Source: Alphaproteobacteria bacterium
GTDB taxonomy: Bacteria > Pseudomonadota > Alphaproteobacteria > Caulobacterales > Caulobacteraceae
Reading direction: 5' to 3'
Length of the DNA: 16,265 bases
NCBI GenBank assembly: GCA_018895795.1
Contig: JAHINZ010000141.1
Coordinates: 1 to 16,265, forward strand
The position numbers and the translations under genes are program-made. This document shows, in pieces, positions 8,960 to 14,915 of this stretch; position 1 is the stretch's first letter, and every line of letters starts with the position of its first letter. The notes below the pieces were generated by a model, which was not told the DNA's origin, searched no databases, and saw only the letters and a program-made list of their open reading frames with translations.

Positions 8960-10339
8960 ATGCGCCGCCACCTTCGGACCGCCGCCAGCGTCGTCAGCCT
9001 GACCCTGGCCGCCTGCGCCGGCACGCCCGGCCGCGCCGCGCCGCCCAGCGCGCCCAAAGCGGTCGTGGCCTTCCCCGGCGCCGAGGGCGCGGGGCGCCTG
9101 AGCGTCGGCGGGCGCGGCGGGGCGGTGATCCGGGTGACCAATCTCGACGACGACGGCCCGGGCAGTCTGCGCGCCGCGATCAAGGCCAAGGGCCCACGCA
9201 CGGTCGTCTTCGACGTGGCCGGCACGATTCCGCTCAAGAGCGAACTGAAGATCGCCGACGGCCAGATCACGATCGCCGGCCAGACCGCGCCGGGGGGCGG
9301 GATCACCCTGCGCGACCATACCCTGGTGGTGGCCGCCGACGACGTGGTGATCCGCTTCATCCGCTCGCGCCTGGGGGCCGAGAGCAAGACCGAGGGCGAC
9401 GCCCTCTGGATCGCCAAGGGCCGGCGGATCATCCTGGATCACGTCTCGGCCAGTTGGTCGGTGGACGAAACCCTTTCGGCCTCGGCCCGGTATGACAATC
9501 CCGAGCAGGGCTTCTTCGACCTGACCGTCCAGTGGTCGATCATCGCCGAGAGCCTGGCCCACTCGATCCACGCCAAGGGCGATCATGGCTATGGCAGTCT
9601 GGTGCGCGGCGGCCAGGGCTCGAGGATCAGCTTCCATCACAACCTGTGGGCCAACCACATGGCCCGCATGCCGCGGCCCGGCAATTATGACGGGCCCGAC
9701 CAGGATCCGGTCGGGGCGTTCCTCGAGTTCCGCTCCAATGTCTTCTATAATTGGGGCCACGGCTATTCGGGTTATGACGCCGACAAGGCGGCCCTGGCGG
9801 CCTATAATTTCGTCGACAACGCCTATGTCGCCGGGCCCAATTCCGAGAAGAGGGTGGCCTTCCAGGAGAGCAACATCCTGGCCAAGGCCTGGTTCGCCGG
9901 CAACAGCATGAACGGCGAGATCCCCGCCGATCCCTGGAGTCTGGTCACCTTCACGATCCCCGAACCGGCGGGCTATCGCCAGGCCGCGCCGATCGACATC
10001 GCCCCGGTGGCGGCCGATCCGGCCGCCAGCGCCTATGCCCGCGTGCTGGCCGACGCCGGCGCCAGCGTCAGCCGCGACGCCGTGGACCAGCGGGTGGTCG
10101 AGGGCGTTCGAACCAGGACCGGCAAGGTCATCAACAACGAGCAGGAGGTCGGCGGCTGGCCCGTCCTCACGCCCGGCAAGGCGGCGCTCGACACCGACGG
10201 CGACGGCATGCCCGACGCCTGGGAGACCGCGCACGGCTTCAATCCCAAGAAGGCCGACGGGGCGGTTCTGGCCAAGGACGGCTCGGGCTGGACCAATCTG
10301 GAGCTCTATCTGGCCGATGCGGCCAAGGTTCGGGGATAG
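8960..10339 (+). CDS. Pectate lyase-like lipoprotein (right-handed beta-helix, PL1-type)
   Basis: A 459-residue exported protein. The first 19 residues form a lipoprotein signal with lipobox LAAC (Cys19) and no Asp at +2, suggesting outer-membrane anchoring. The mature part starts with FPGAEGAGRLSVGGRGG and TNLDDDGPGSLRAAI, a signature of bacterial pectate lyases related to PelB/PL1, followed by beta-helix repeats, a HHNLWANHMARMPR segment carrying the Arg-x-Pro-Arg type catalytic region (R236, R239), and a C-terminal calcium-loop-like DTDGDGMPDAWE (411-422). It should cleave polygalacturonate by beta-elimination with Ca2+. AGGGGA at 8944-8949 precedes the ATG. It is alone among housekeeping genes, with no sugar importer or other pectinase here, so the substrate and activity remain an inference. 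Confidence 0.87.
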   Translation: MRRHLRTAASVVSLTLAACAGTPGRAAPPSAPKAVVAFPGAEGAGRLSVGGRGGAVIRVTNLDDDGPGSLRAAIKAKGPRTVVFDVAGTIPLKSELKIADGQITIAGQTAPGGGITLRDHTLVVAADDVVIRFIRSRLGAESKTEGDALWIAKGRRIILDHVSASWSVDETLSASARYDNPEQGFFDLTVQWSIIAESLAHSIHAKGDHGYGSLVRGGQGSRISFHHNLWANHMARMPRPGNYDGPDQDPVGAFLEFRSNVFYNWGHGYSGYDADKAALAAYNFVDNAYVAGPNSEKRVAFQESNILAKAWFAGNSMNGEIPADPWSLVTFTIPEPAGYRQAAPIDIAPVAADPAASAYARVLADAGASVSRDAVDQRVVEGVRTRTGKVINNEQEVGGWPVLTPGKAALDTDGDGMPDAWETAHGFNPKKADGAVLAKDGSGWTNLELYLADAAKVRG

Positions 10340-10470
10340 GCCGGCCAGCTCAGCAGGCCCCCTCCGGGTCGCTTCGCGACCATCCTCCCCCAAAGGGGGC
10401 GGATGAACCGCCCTCATCTTCCCCCTCCGGGGGAGGAGCACGCCAGCGCGGAGGGGGCGAGTACACAAGT
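10340..10470. repeat. C/G-rich intergenic hairpin repeat between the pectate lyase and aroC genes
   Basis: Three hairpins follow each other: GGTCGC-TTC-GCGACC (10367-10381), CCCCC-AAA-GGGGG (10387-10399) and CCCCC-TCC-GGGGG (10421-10433). CCCCCTCCGGG occurs at both ends (near 10358 and 10421), so the unit looks like two related halves. Such elements are common between genes in Caulobacter-like genomes. It may also end transcription of the pectate lyase gene, though no U-tract is present. Confidence 0.65.
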
Positions 10471-10497
10471 CCCCTGCTTTCCGCTAGAAGCGCGCCC

Positions 10498-11619
10498 ATG
10501 TCGCACAACACCTTCGGTCACCTGTTCCGTGTCACCACCTGGGGCGAAAGCCACGGCCCGGCCCTGGGCTGCGTGGTCGACGGCTGTCCTTCCGGCGTCG
10601 CCCTGACGCCGGAGATGATCCAGGGCTTCCTGGACCGCCGCCGGCCCGGCCAGGGCAAGTTCGTCACCCAACGCCAGGAGCCGGACGCCGTGCGCATCCT
10701 GTCGGGCGTGTTCGAAGACGAACGTACCCAAGGACCGCGCACCACCGGCACGCCGATCAGCCTGATGATCGAGAACACCGACCAACGGTCCAAGGACTAT
10801 GGCGAGATCGCCCAGGCCTTCCGTCCGGGCCATGCCGACTATCCCTATTTCGCCAAGTACGGCGTGCGCGACTATCGCGGCGGCGGCCGCAGCTCGGCCC
10901 GCGAGACCGCCGCCCGCGTGGCCGCCGGCGCGATCGCCCGGCTGGTGATCCCCGGCGTCAGCGTGCGCGCGGCCCTGGTGCAGATCGGCCCGCACGCCAT
11001 CGACCGTTCGCGCTGGGACTGGGATCAGGTCGAGCTGAACCCCTACTGGTCGCCCGACGCCGCGATCATCCCGGTCTGGGAAGATCATCTGGAAAAGATC
11101 CGCAAGGCGGGCTCCTCGACGGGGGCCGTGGTCGAGGTCACGGCCGTCGGCGTCCCCGCCGGCTGGGGCGCGCCGCTGTACGGCAAGCTGGACGCCGAAC
11201 TGGCCGCCGCCCTGATGTCGATCAACGCCGCCAAGGGCGTCGAGATCGGCGAGGGCTTCGCCAGCGCGGCCCTGACCGGCGAGGATAACGCCGACCAGAT
11301 GCGCATGGGCCCCGACGGTCCGATCTTCACCAGCAACCATGCCGGCGGCGTGCTGGGCGGCCTTTCGACCGGTCAGCCGGTCGTGGCGCGCGTGGCGTTC
11401 AAGCCGACCTCCTCGATTCTCGTGCCGCGCCAGACGGTCAATGAGGCGGGCGAGGAGCTCGAACTGCGCACCAAGGGTCGCCATGATCCCTGTGTCGGAA
11501 TCCGCGGCGTGCCCGTGGTCGAGGCCATGACCGCCTGTGTGCTGGCCGACGCCTTTCTGCGGCACCGCGCCCAGACCGGCGGCGGCGCCTATAGCCCAGG
11601 CCGCGACGAGCGCCTTTGA
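10498..11619 (+). CDS. aroC: Chorismate synthase
   Basis: Catalyses 5-enolpyruvylshikimate-3-phosphate to chorismate, the last common step of aromatic amino acid synthesis, using reduced FMN. All family signatures are present in 373 residues: GESHGPALGCVVDGCPSG (16-33) with His19, RRRPGQGKF (47-55), FRPGHADY with His111, DYRGGGRSSARETAARVAAG (125-144), and RHDPCVGIRGVPVVEAM (328-344) with Asp330. The ATG start gives the standard SHNTFG N-terminus. The ribosome binding site is weak (AGAAGCG). No other shikimate gene is adjacent; it stands as a single gene between a repeat element and a terminator-like hairpin. Confidence 0.98.
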   Translation: MSHNTFGHLFRVTTWGESHGPALGCVVDGCPSGVALTPEMIQGFLDRRRPGQGKFVTQRQEPDAVRILSGVFEDERTQGPRTTGTPISLMIENTDQRSKDYGEIAQAFRPGHADYPYFAKYGVRDYRGGGRSSARETAARVAAGAIARLVIPGVSVRAALVQIGPHAIDRSRWDWDQVELNPYWSPDAAIIPVWEDHLEKIRKAGSSTGAVVEVTAVGVPAGWGAPLYGKLDAELAAALMSINAAKGVEIGEGFASAALTGEDNADQMRMGPDGPIFTSNHAGGVLGGLSTGQPVVARVAFKPTSSILVPRQTVNEAGEELELRTKGRHDPCVGIRGVPVVEAMTACVLADAFLRHRAQTGGGAYSPGRDERL

Positions 11620-11643
11620 GCCCCAAGGTCAATGAACCGGGGC
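11620..11643 (+). terminator. Terminator-like hairpin directly after aroC
   Basis: GCCCC and GGGGC at the ends pair, and an inner GGT/ACC continues the stem after a two-base bulge, with loop CAATGA. It begins one base after the aroC stop codon. There is no T-run behind it, so intrinsic termination is uncertain. Confidence 0.4.
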
Positions 11644-11682
11644 GTCCGTGGACTGACCACTGAAAACATTAAGGTTTCCGGA

Positions 11683-11712
11683 TTGACCGTCATCATTACA
11701 GTATTGTAAGCG
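11683..11712 (+). promoter_or_regulatory. Candidate promoter with inverted repeat TTACA-N4-TGTAA before the response regulator
   Basis: A -35-like TTGACC (11683-11688) is followed by an exact inverted repeat TTACA-GTAT-TGTAA (11696-11709) that covers the expected -10 position. The surrounding sequence is clearly more AT-rich than the coding DNA. It could be a promoter with an overlapping operator. The nearest downstream gene starts at 11789. Confidence 0.35.
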
Positions 11713-11788
11713 TTCGCCAAGCGCGATGGTCTGAAATGAACGATCGCGCATAGGTTGCGCTTGCGCGCGTCGACAAGAGCGAGAACGC

Positions 11789-12283
11789 GTGCGTTTCGAT
11801 CTGCTGAAAATCCTACTCGTCGACGACAATCAGCACATGCGGTTGCTGTTGACGGAGATCCTGCGCGCCCTGGGCGTCCGTCATGTTTTCGAGGCCCTGG
11901 ACGGGATCGAGGCGCTGGAGATGATGCGCCGGGTGCCGATCGATATCGTCATCACCGACCTGAAGATGGGCGCGCTGGACGGCATCGCGTTCGTCAACCA
12001 GCTGCGCCGCTCGCCCGACAGCCCCAATCCTTTCGCGCCGGTGATCATGATCACCGGCCACTCGACCACGCGCCGGGTTCAGGACGCCCGCGACGCCGGC
12101 GTGAACGAGTTCCTGACCAAGCCCGTCACCGCGCGCGGCCTGATCAACCGCCTGACCCTGCTGATCGACCAGCCTCGCGACTATGTTCGCTGCGACACCT
12201 ATTTTGGCCCCGATCGCCGACGCCACGCTCGGCCAGACCACAAGGGACCCTGGCGGCGATCGGAAGACGCCATCGCCATCTGA
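11789..12283 (+). CDS. Single-domain (CheY-like) response regulator with arginine-rich C-terminal tail
   Basis: A 164-residue protein. Residues 6-125 form a receiver domain with the acidic pair D12-D13, phospho-acceptor Asp57 (VITDLKM), Thr89 (MITGHS) and Lys111-Pro112 (FLTKPV). No DNA-binding or enzymatic domain follows; instead there is a ~38-residue tail with DYVRCDTYFGPDRRRHARPD and GPWRRSED. The YFGPDRRR-type tail is, to my recollection, repeatedly found on receiver proteins of alphaproteobacteria, with no role I can assign. The start is GTG 11789 with a weak GAGAA ribosome binding site. No histidine kinase is adjacent, so its partner is unknown. Confidence 0.9.
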   Translation: MRFDLLKILLVDDNQHMRLLLTEILRALGVRHVFEALDGIEALEMMRRVPIDIVITDLKMGALDGIAFVNQLRRSPDSPNPFAPVIMITGHSTTRRVQDARDAGVNEFLTKPVTARGLINRLTLLIDQPRDYVRCDTYFGPDRRRHARPDHKGPWRRSEDAIAI

Positions 12284-12348
12284 CGACGCTCACCTCGTCT
12301 TAAGGCCTGTTAGCCATGATGGCGCGGCAACCCCCCTAGGAGCGCGCC

Positions 12349-12597
12349 GTGACCGTCCAACGCCTGATCTTCGCCGCCGCCATCGCCTCGATGGGTCTAA
12401 GCCTGCAAGGGTGCCTGGCCGCCAGCGCGGTCGGCGCCGTGGCCGGCACGGCCATCGGCGTAACGGGCGCCGTGGTCGGCGGGGCGGCCAAGCTGGGCGG
12501 CCGCGCCGTGGTCGCCACGGGCAAGGCGATCATACCGGGCGAAAACCCGGCGGACGCCGACCAGCGCCGATACGAAGAGTGGAAGCGCTCCCACTAG
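12349..12597 (+). CDS. Small glycine-rich lipoprotein, hypothetical
   Basis: An 82-residue protein with a signal peptide ending in LQGC (Cys22), a plausible though slightly atypical lipobox. It is followed by a Gly/Ala-rich segment with repeated small-xxx-small spacing (AVGAVAGTAIGVTGAVVGGAAKLGG, shown as positions ~27-51, like a glycine zipper) and a charged C-terminus (DADQRRYEEWKRSH). A strong AGGAG (12338-12342) six bases before GTG 12349 supports it as a real gene. It probably sits in the envelope as a lipid-anchored peptide; no function is known to me. It converges on queD with 8 bases between stops. Confidence 0.75.
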   Translation: MTVQRLIFAAAIASMGLSLQGCLAASAVGAVAGTAIGVTGAVVGGAAKLGGRAVVATGKAIIPGENPADADQRRYEEWKRSH

Positions 12598-12605
12598 TTC
12601 CAGCG

Positions 12606-12971
12606 CTAAAGGCAGAGCGCGCAGCTCTCGCCGATCGTCGGCCGCGAGATCACCACGCGTGACAAACCTGGAAAGGCCGGCGTCAAGCGCTCGGCGAAAT
12701 AGACGCACAGGCGCTCAAGGGTCGGACTCTCCAGACCAACGCGATCGTTCAGCAGGCCATGATCCAGCTCGGAGGCCACGGCCTTGAGCGCGATATCGAG
12801 GCTCTCGAGATCAGCGACCCAGCCGGCGTCTTGCAGCGCACCCTTGACGCTGGCCTCCACCTTGAACGAGTGGCCATGCAGTTTGCGGTAGCGATGGTCG
12901 GCGGGACCTTGCTCGATATAGTGAGCCGCGTCGAACGTCGCGGCCTTCGTGATCTCGAAGACGGGCTTCAT
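12606..12971 (-). CDS. queD: QueD-like 6-carboxytetrahydropterin synthase (6-pyruvoyltetrahydropterin synthase family), catalytic Cys replaced by Tyr
   Basis: The family turns dihydroneopterin triphosphate into 6-carboxytetrahydropterin, the first committed step to preQ0. The protein is 121 residues, the same length as E. coli QueD. The zinc ligands are visible: H17 in FDAAH and H32/H34 in LHGHSF. The DH pair is in ELDHGLLND. The usual motif Cys-x3-HGH reads Tyr28-Arg-Lys-Leu-HGH, so the expected catalytic Cys is missing. The C-terminus RPTIGESCALCL has two cysteines and lacks the usual ...KET... order. The queE/queC context supports a queuosine role, yet activity is less certain than for its neighbours. 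It starts 73 bases after queE, with a weak AGAAG site. Confidence 0.82.
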   Translation of the reverse strand: MKPVFEITKAATFDAAHYIEQGPADHRYRKLHGHSFKVEASVKGALQDAGWVADLESLDIALKAVASELDHGLLNDRVGLESPTLERLCVYFAERLTPAFPGLSRVVISRPTIGESCALCL

Positions 12972-13044
12972 CAGGTACTTCTTTTGACAAGGCCTGGGAG
13001 GCTCTAGCGCGTCGACCCTGTCACCAAGTCGAGCGCCTTATCCG

Positions 13045-13677
13045 TCAGGGCAGGCCGAGATATTTGTGTGTTTGGACGCTTAAACGCCATTGAGGGTGGG
13101 AAAGGCAATAGGCGACCGCCAATTGCGTGTTCCGATCACGATCGGGACCATCCATCGGCTGCAGGTAGAAGCGCTCGAAATCCAGGCTTTCGAAGCGCTC
13201 GGGAAGCGCCTTGTCCTGCGGATAGACCAGTTTCAGCTCCTGGCCCCAGGTCTGCACGACGGGGGCGTCTGCCTTGGGGCTGACGCAGACCCAATCGATC
13301 CCGTCCGGCGCCGCGACGGTGCCATTGGTCTCGACGGCGATCATGAACCCCTTGGCGTGCAGGGCCGCGATCGCCGGCGGGTCCAGTTGTAGCAGCGGCT
13401 CGCCGCCGGTGCAGACCACCAGGCGATCCTTCGGCCCGCCGGTCCACGCGGCCTCGACCGCTGCGGCCAGGGCCTCGGGCGTGGCGAACTTTCCGCCCCC
13501 CTCGCCGTCCGTGCCGACAAAGTCGGTGTCGCAGAACACGCAGACGGCCTTGTGGCGATCCTGCTCGCGGCCGGTCCACAGGTTGCAGCCGGCGAAGCGG
13601 CAGAACACCGCCGCCTTGCCCGCCTGGCCGCCCTCACCCTGGAGGGTCAGGAAGATTTCCTTGACGCTGTAGGTCAC
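13045..13677 (-). CDS. queE: 7-carboxy-7-deazaguanine synthase (QueE), radical SAM
   Basis: Converts 6-carboxytetrahydropterin to 7-carboxy-7-deazaguanine by a radical SAM ring contraction. The 210-residue protein opens with VKEIFLTLQGEGGQAG and has the iron-sulfur cysteines C31, C46 and C49 in the expanded CX14CX2C form (AGCNLWTGREQ ... AVCVFCDTDF), known from Burkholderia-type QueE, rather than the common CX3CX2C. TGGEP is the SAM-contacting GGE motif. The GTG start at 13677 overlaps the queC stop as GTGA, so the two are probably translationally coupled; the frame is open farther upstream inside queC but that part is antisense-like shadow. Confidence 0.95.
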   Translation of the reverse strand: MTYSVKEIFLTLQGEGGQAGKAAVFCRFAGCNLWTGREQDRHKAVCVFCDTDFVGTDGEGGGKFATPEALAAAVEAAWTGGPKDRLVVCTGGEPLLQLDPPAIAALHAKGFMIAVETNGTVAAPDGIDWVCVSPKADAPVVQTWGQELKLVYPQDKALPERFESLDFERFYLQPMDGPDRDRNTQLAVAYCLSHPQWRLSVQTHKYLGLP

Positions 13678-14390
13678 GGGACCAGGATCTCCCGCCCCGC
13701 CGCGTCCCAGTCCTCGTAGCCCTTCTGGCGCAGATCGCAGGCCGGGCAGTCGCCGCAGCCATGCCCCCAAGGGTGCAGGTCGCCCCGCTCGCCCCGATAG
13801 CAGGTGTGGCTCTCGACCACGATCAGGTCGACCAGAGCCTCGCCGCCCAGAGACTTGGCCAGGCCCCAGGTCTGCGCCTTGGTCAGCTTCATCAGCGGCG
13901 TCTCGATGCGGAAGTCGCGATCCATGCCGAGGTTGAGGGCGGTCTGCATGGCGTCCAGGGTGTCGCGGCGACAGTCGGGATAGCCCGAGAAGTCGGTCTC
14001 GCACATGCCGCCGACCAGGGCCGGAATGCCGCGCCGGTCGGCCAGGGCCGCGGCGTAGATCAGGAACACCAGGTTACGGCCGGGCACGAAGGTCGATGGC
14101 AAACCACGGTCGGTCATCTCGATGGCGCGGTCGGCGGTCAGGGCGGACTCCGCCACGGCGCCAAAGCCCTTGAGGTCCAGCACGTGGTCCTCGCCCAGGC
14201 GGGCCGCCCATTGCGGGAAGCGGGCGGTGATCTGACGACGCACGTCCAGGCGCGCCTCCATCTCGATCAGATGGCGCTGGCCATAGTCGAAGCCGACGGT
14301 TTCCACGCGGCCGTAACGCTCGAGGGCCCAGGCCAGACAGACGCTGCTGTCTTGTCCGCCGGAGAACAGCACCAGGGCGGCGTCGGTCAT
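13674..14390 (-). CDS. queC: 7-cyano-7-deazaguanine synthase (QueC)
   Basis: ATP-dependent formation of preQ0 from 7-carboxy-7-deazaguanine and ammonia. The 238 residues carry the PP-loop SGGQDSS (10-16), FVPGRNLVFL (101-110), GGMCETDFSGYPDCR (127-141) and the C-terminal zinc cysteines C197, C212, C215 and C218 (HGCGDCPAC). The ATG at 14390 is chosen over an in-frame ATG at 14501 because GGAG at 14399-14402 is eight bases upstream and MTDAALVLFSGGQDSS matches the usual QueC N-terminus. It leads the queC-queE-queD series. A GC-rich inverted repeat (14404-14421) touches its ribosome binding site. Confidence 0.96.
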   Translation of the reverse strand: MTDAALVLFSGGQDSSVCLAWALERYGRVETVGFDYGQRHLIEMEARLDVRRQITARFPQWAARLGEDHVLDLKGFGAVAESALTADRAIEMTDRGLPSTFVPGRNLVFLIYAAALADRRGIPALVGGMCETDFSGYPDCRRDTLDAMQTALNLGMDRDFRIETPLMKLTKAQTWGLAKSLGGEALVDLIVVESHTCYRGERGDLHPWGHGCGDCPACDLRQKGYEDWDAAGREILVP

Positions 14391-14614
14391 GAACGGATCT
14401 CCGGCCCGGCGTGCGCCGGGCGGCAAGAGGGTCGAAAGAGAGGAGCCATCGCCTCCCTCTACACGAGGCTGCGGCGGCTCGAAACGCCTGACGCCGCGCA
14501 AGTCTTCGCCTTGCGGTCGAGATGCGCCTTCAAGCCCTGGTAAACAGGGTGAGTTCGTCGATACCCGAACGGTGAATAGATCTAAACTTGAAAACCATTG
14601 TCGCGGCTATGCTT

Positions 14615-14669
14615 GGGTTTTGGGAGCCTCATCGCAGATTTCCGTTAGGTAAGCGACAAACCCGTTTTT
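14615..14669 (+). terminator. Possible stem-loop with T-tract on the plus strand
   Basis: GGGTTT (14615-14620) pairs with AAACCC (14658-14663); an inner TCGC/GCGA (14632-14635 with 14653-14656) extends it, and GTTTTT follows at once. This resembles a long-looped intrinsic terminator and could end a small transcript beginning upstream. The outer stem is only six pairs, so the call is weak. Confidence 0.25.
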
Positions 14670-14764
14670 CTAATAGCGGTGGAAACTTGCCCCAAATAGG
14701 AGAACCTGACCCGAGGGAAAGTGAAAAGGCGTAACCTATCGCTGTTCACTTAGGCTGACGGCAG

Positions 14765-14793
14765 TTGACAGCCCCTGAACGCAAGTATGCAAT
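14765..14793 (+). promoter_or_regulatory. Candidate promoter of the TonB-dependent receptor
   Basis: A consensus TTGACA at 14765-14770 is followed by AT-rich GTATGCAAT at 14785-14793. The best -10 match, TATGCA, gives a short 15-base spacer. This would produce a leader of over 100 bases that includes the inverted repeat at 14816-14847. Confidence 0.3.
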
Positions 14794-14915
14794 CCACTAA
14801 TGCTGCGAAGGGCAAGCCGTACGCCCGCGTAGCGCGAATTGTACGGCGCCGAGGAAACAAACGACGCTCGCAGGGTCCGCCATAAGGATTCGCGACGTTC
14901 AGGGAGGGAATTCGA

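Larger units (their letters stand above)
14391..14915. other. 525-bp gene-free region between divergent queC and TonB-dependent receptor
   Basis: No convincing coding frame is visible; the longest open frames lack any recognisable motif. The middle (about 14560-14800) is much richer in A and T than the flanking genes. It contains several inverted repeats: GCCCGGC-GTGC-GCCGGGC (14404-14421), CCCTG-N5-CAGGG (14535-14549), GTTCG-N8-CGAAC (14553-14570), GGGTTT...AAACCC followed by GTTTTT (14615-14669) and GCCGTAC-N18-GTACGGC (14816-14847). It must hold the divergent promoters for queC and the receptor. Confidence 0.7.

Noticed and set aside
8942..10468. Minus-strand open frame (508 codons) opposite the pectate lyase
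   Set aside because: Shadow of a motif-complete plus-strand gene; it also runs through the hairpin repeat, with no recognisable domain.
10414..11565. Minus-strand open frame opposite aroC
   Set aside because: aroC on the plus strand has every family signature; the antisense protein is low-complexity His/Gly/Ala/Asp.
12300..12315. CtrA-like site (TTAA-N7-TAGC) before the small lipoprotein
   Set aside because: The second half does not match TTAAC well enough to call.
13678..14004. N-terminal extension of QueE into queC
   Set aside because: The extension is an off-frame translation of queC; the GTG at 13677 gives the normal QueE N-terminus and a GTGA coupling.
14391..14760. preQ1 riboswitch upstream of queC
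   Set aside because: I looked for the short C-rich loop and A-rich tail of preQ1-I and saw no match; only unrelated hairpins are present.
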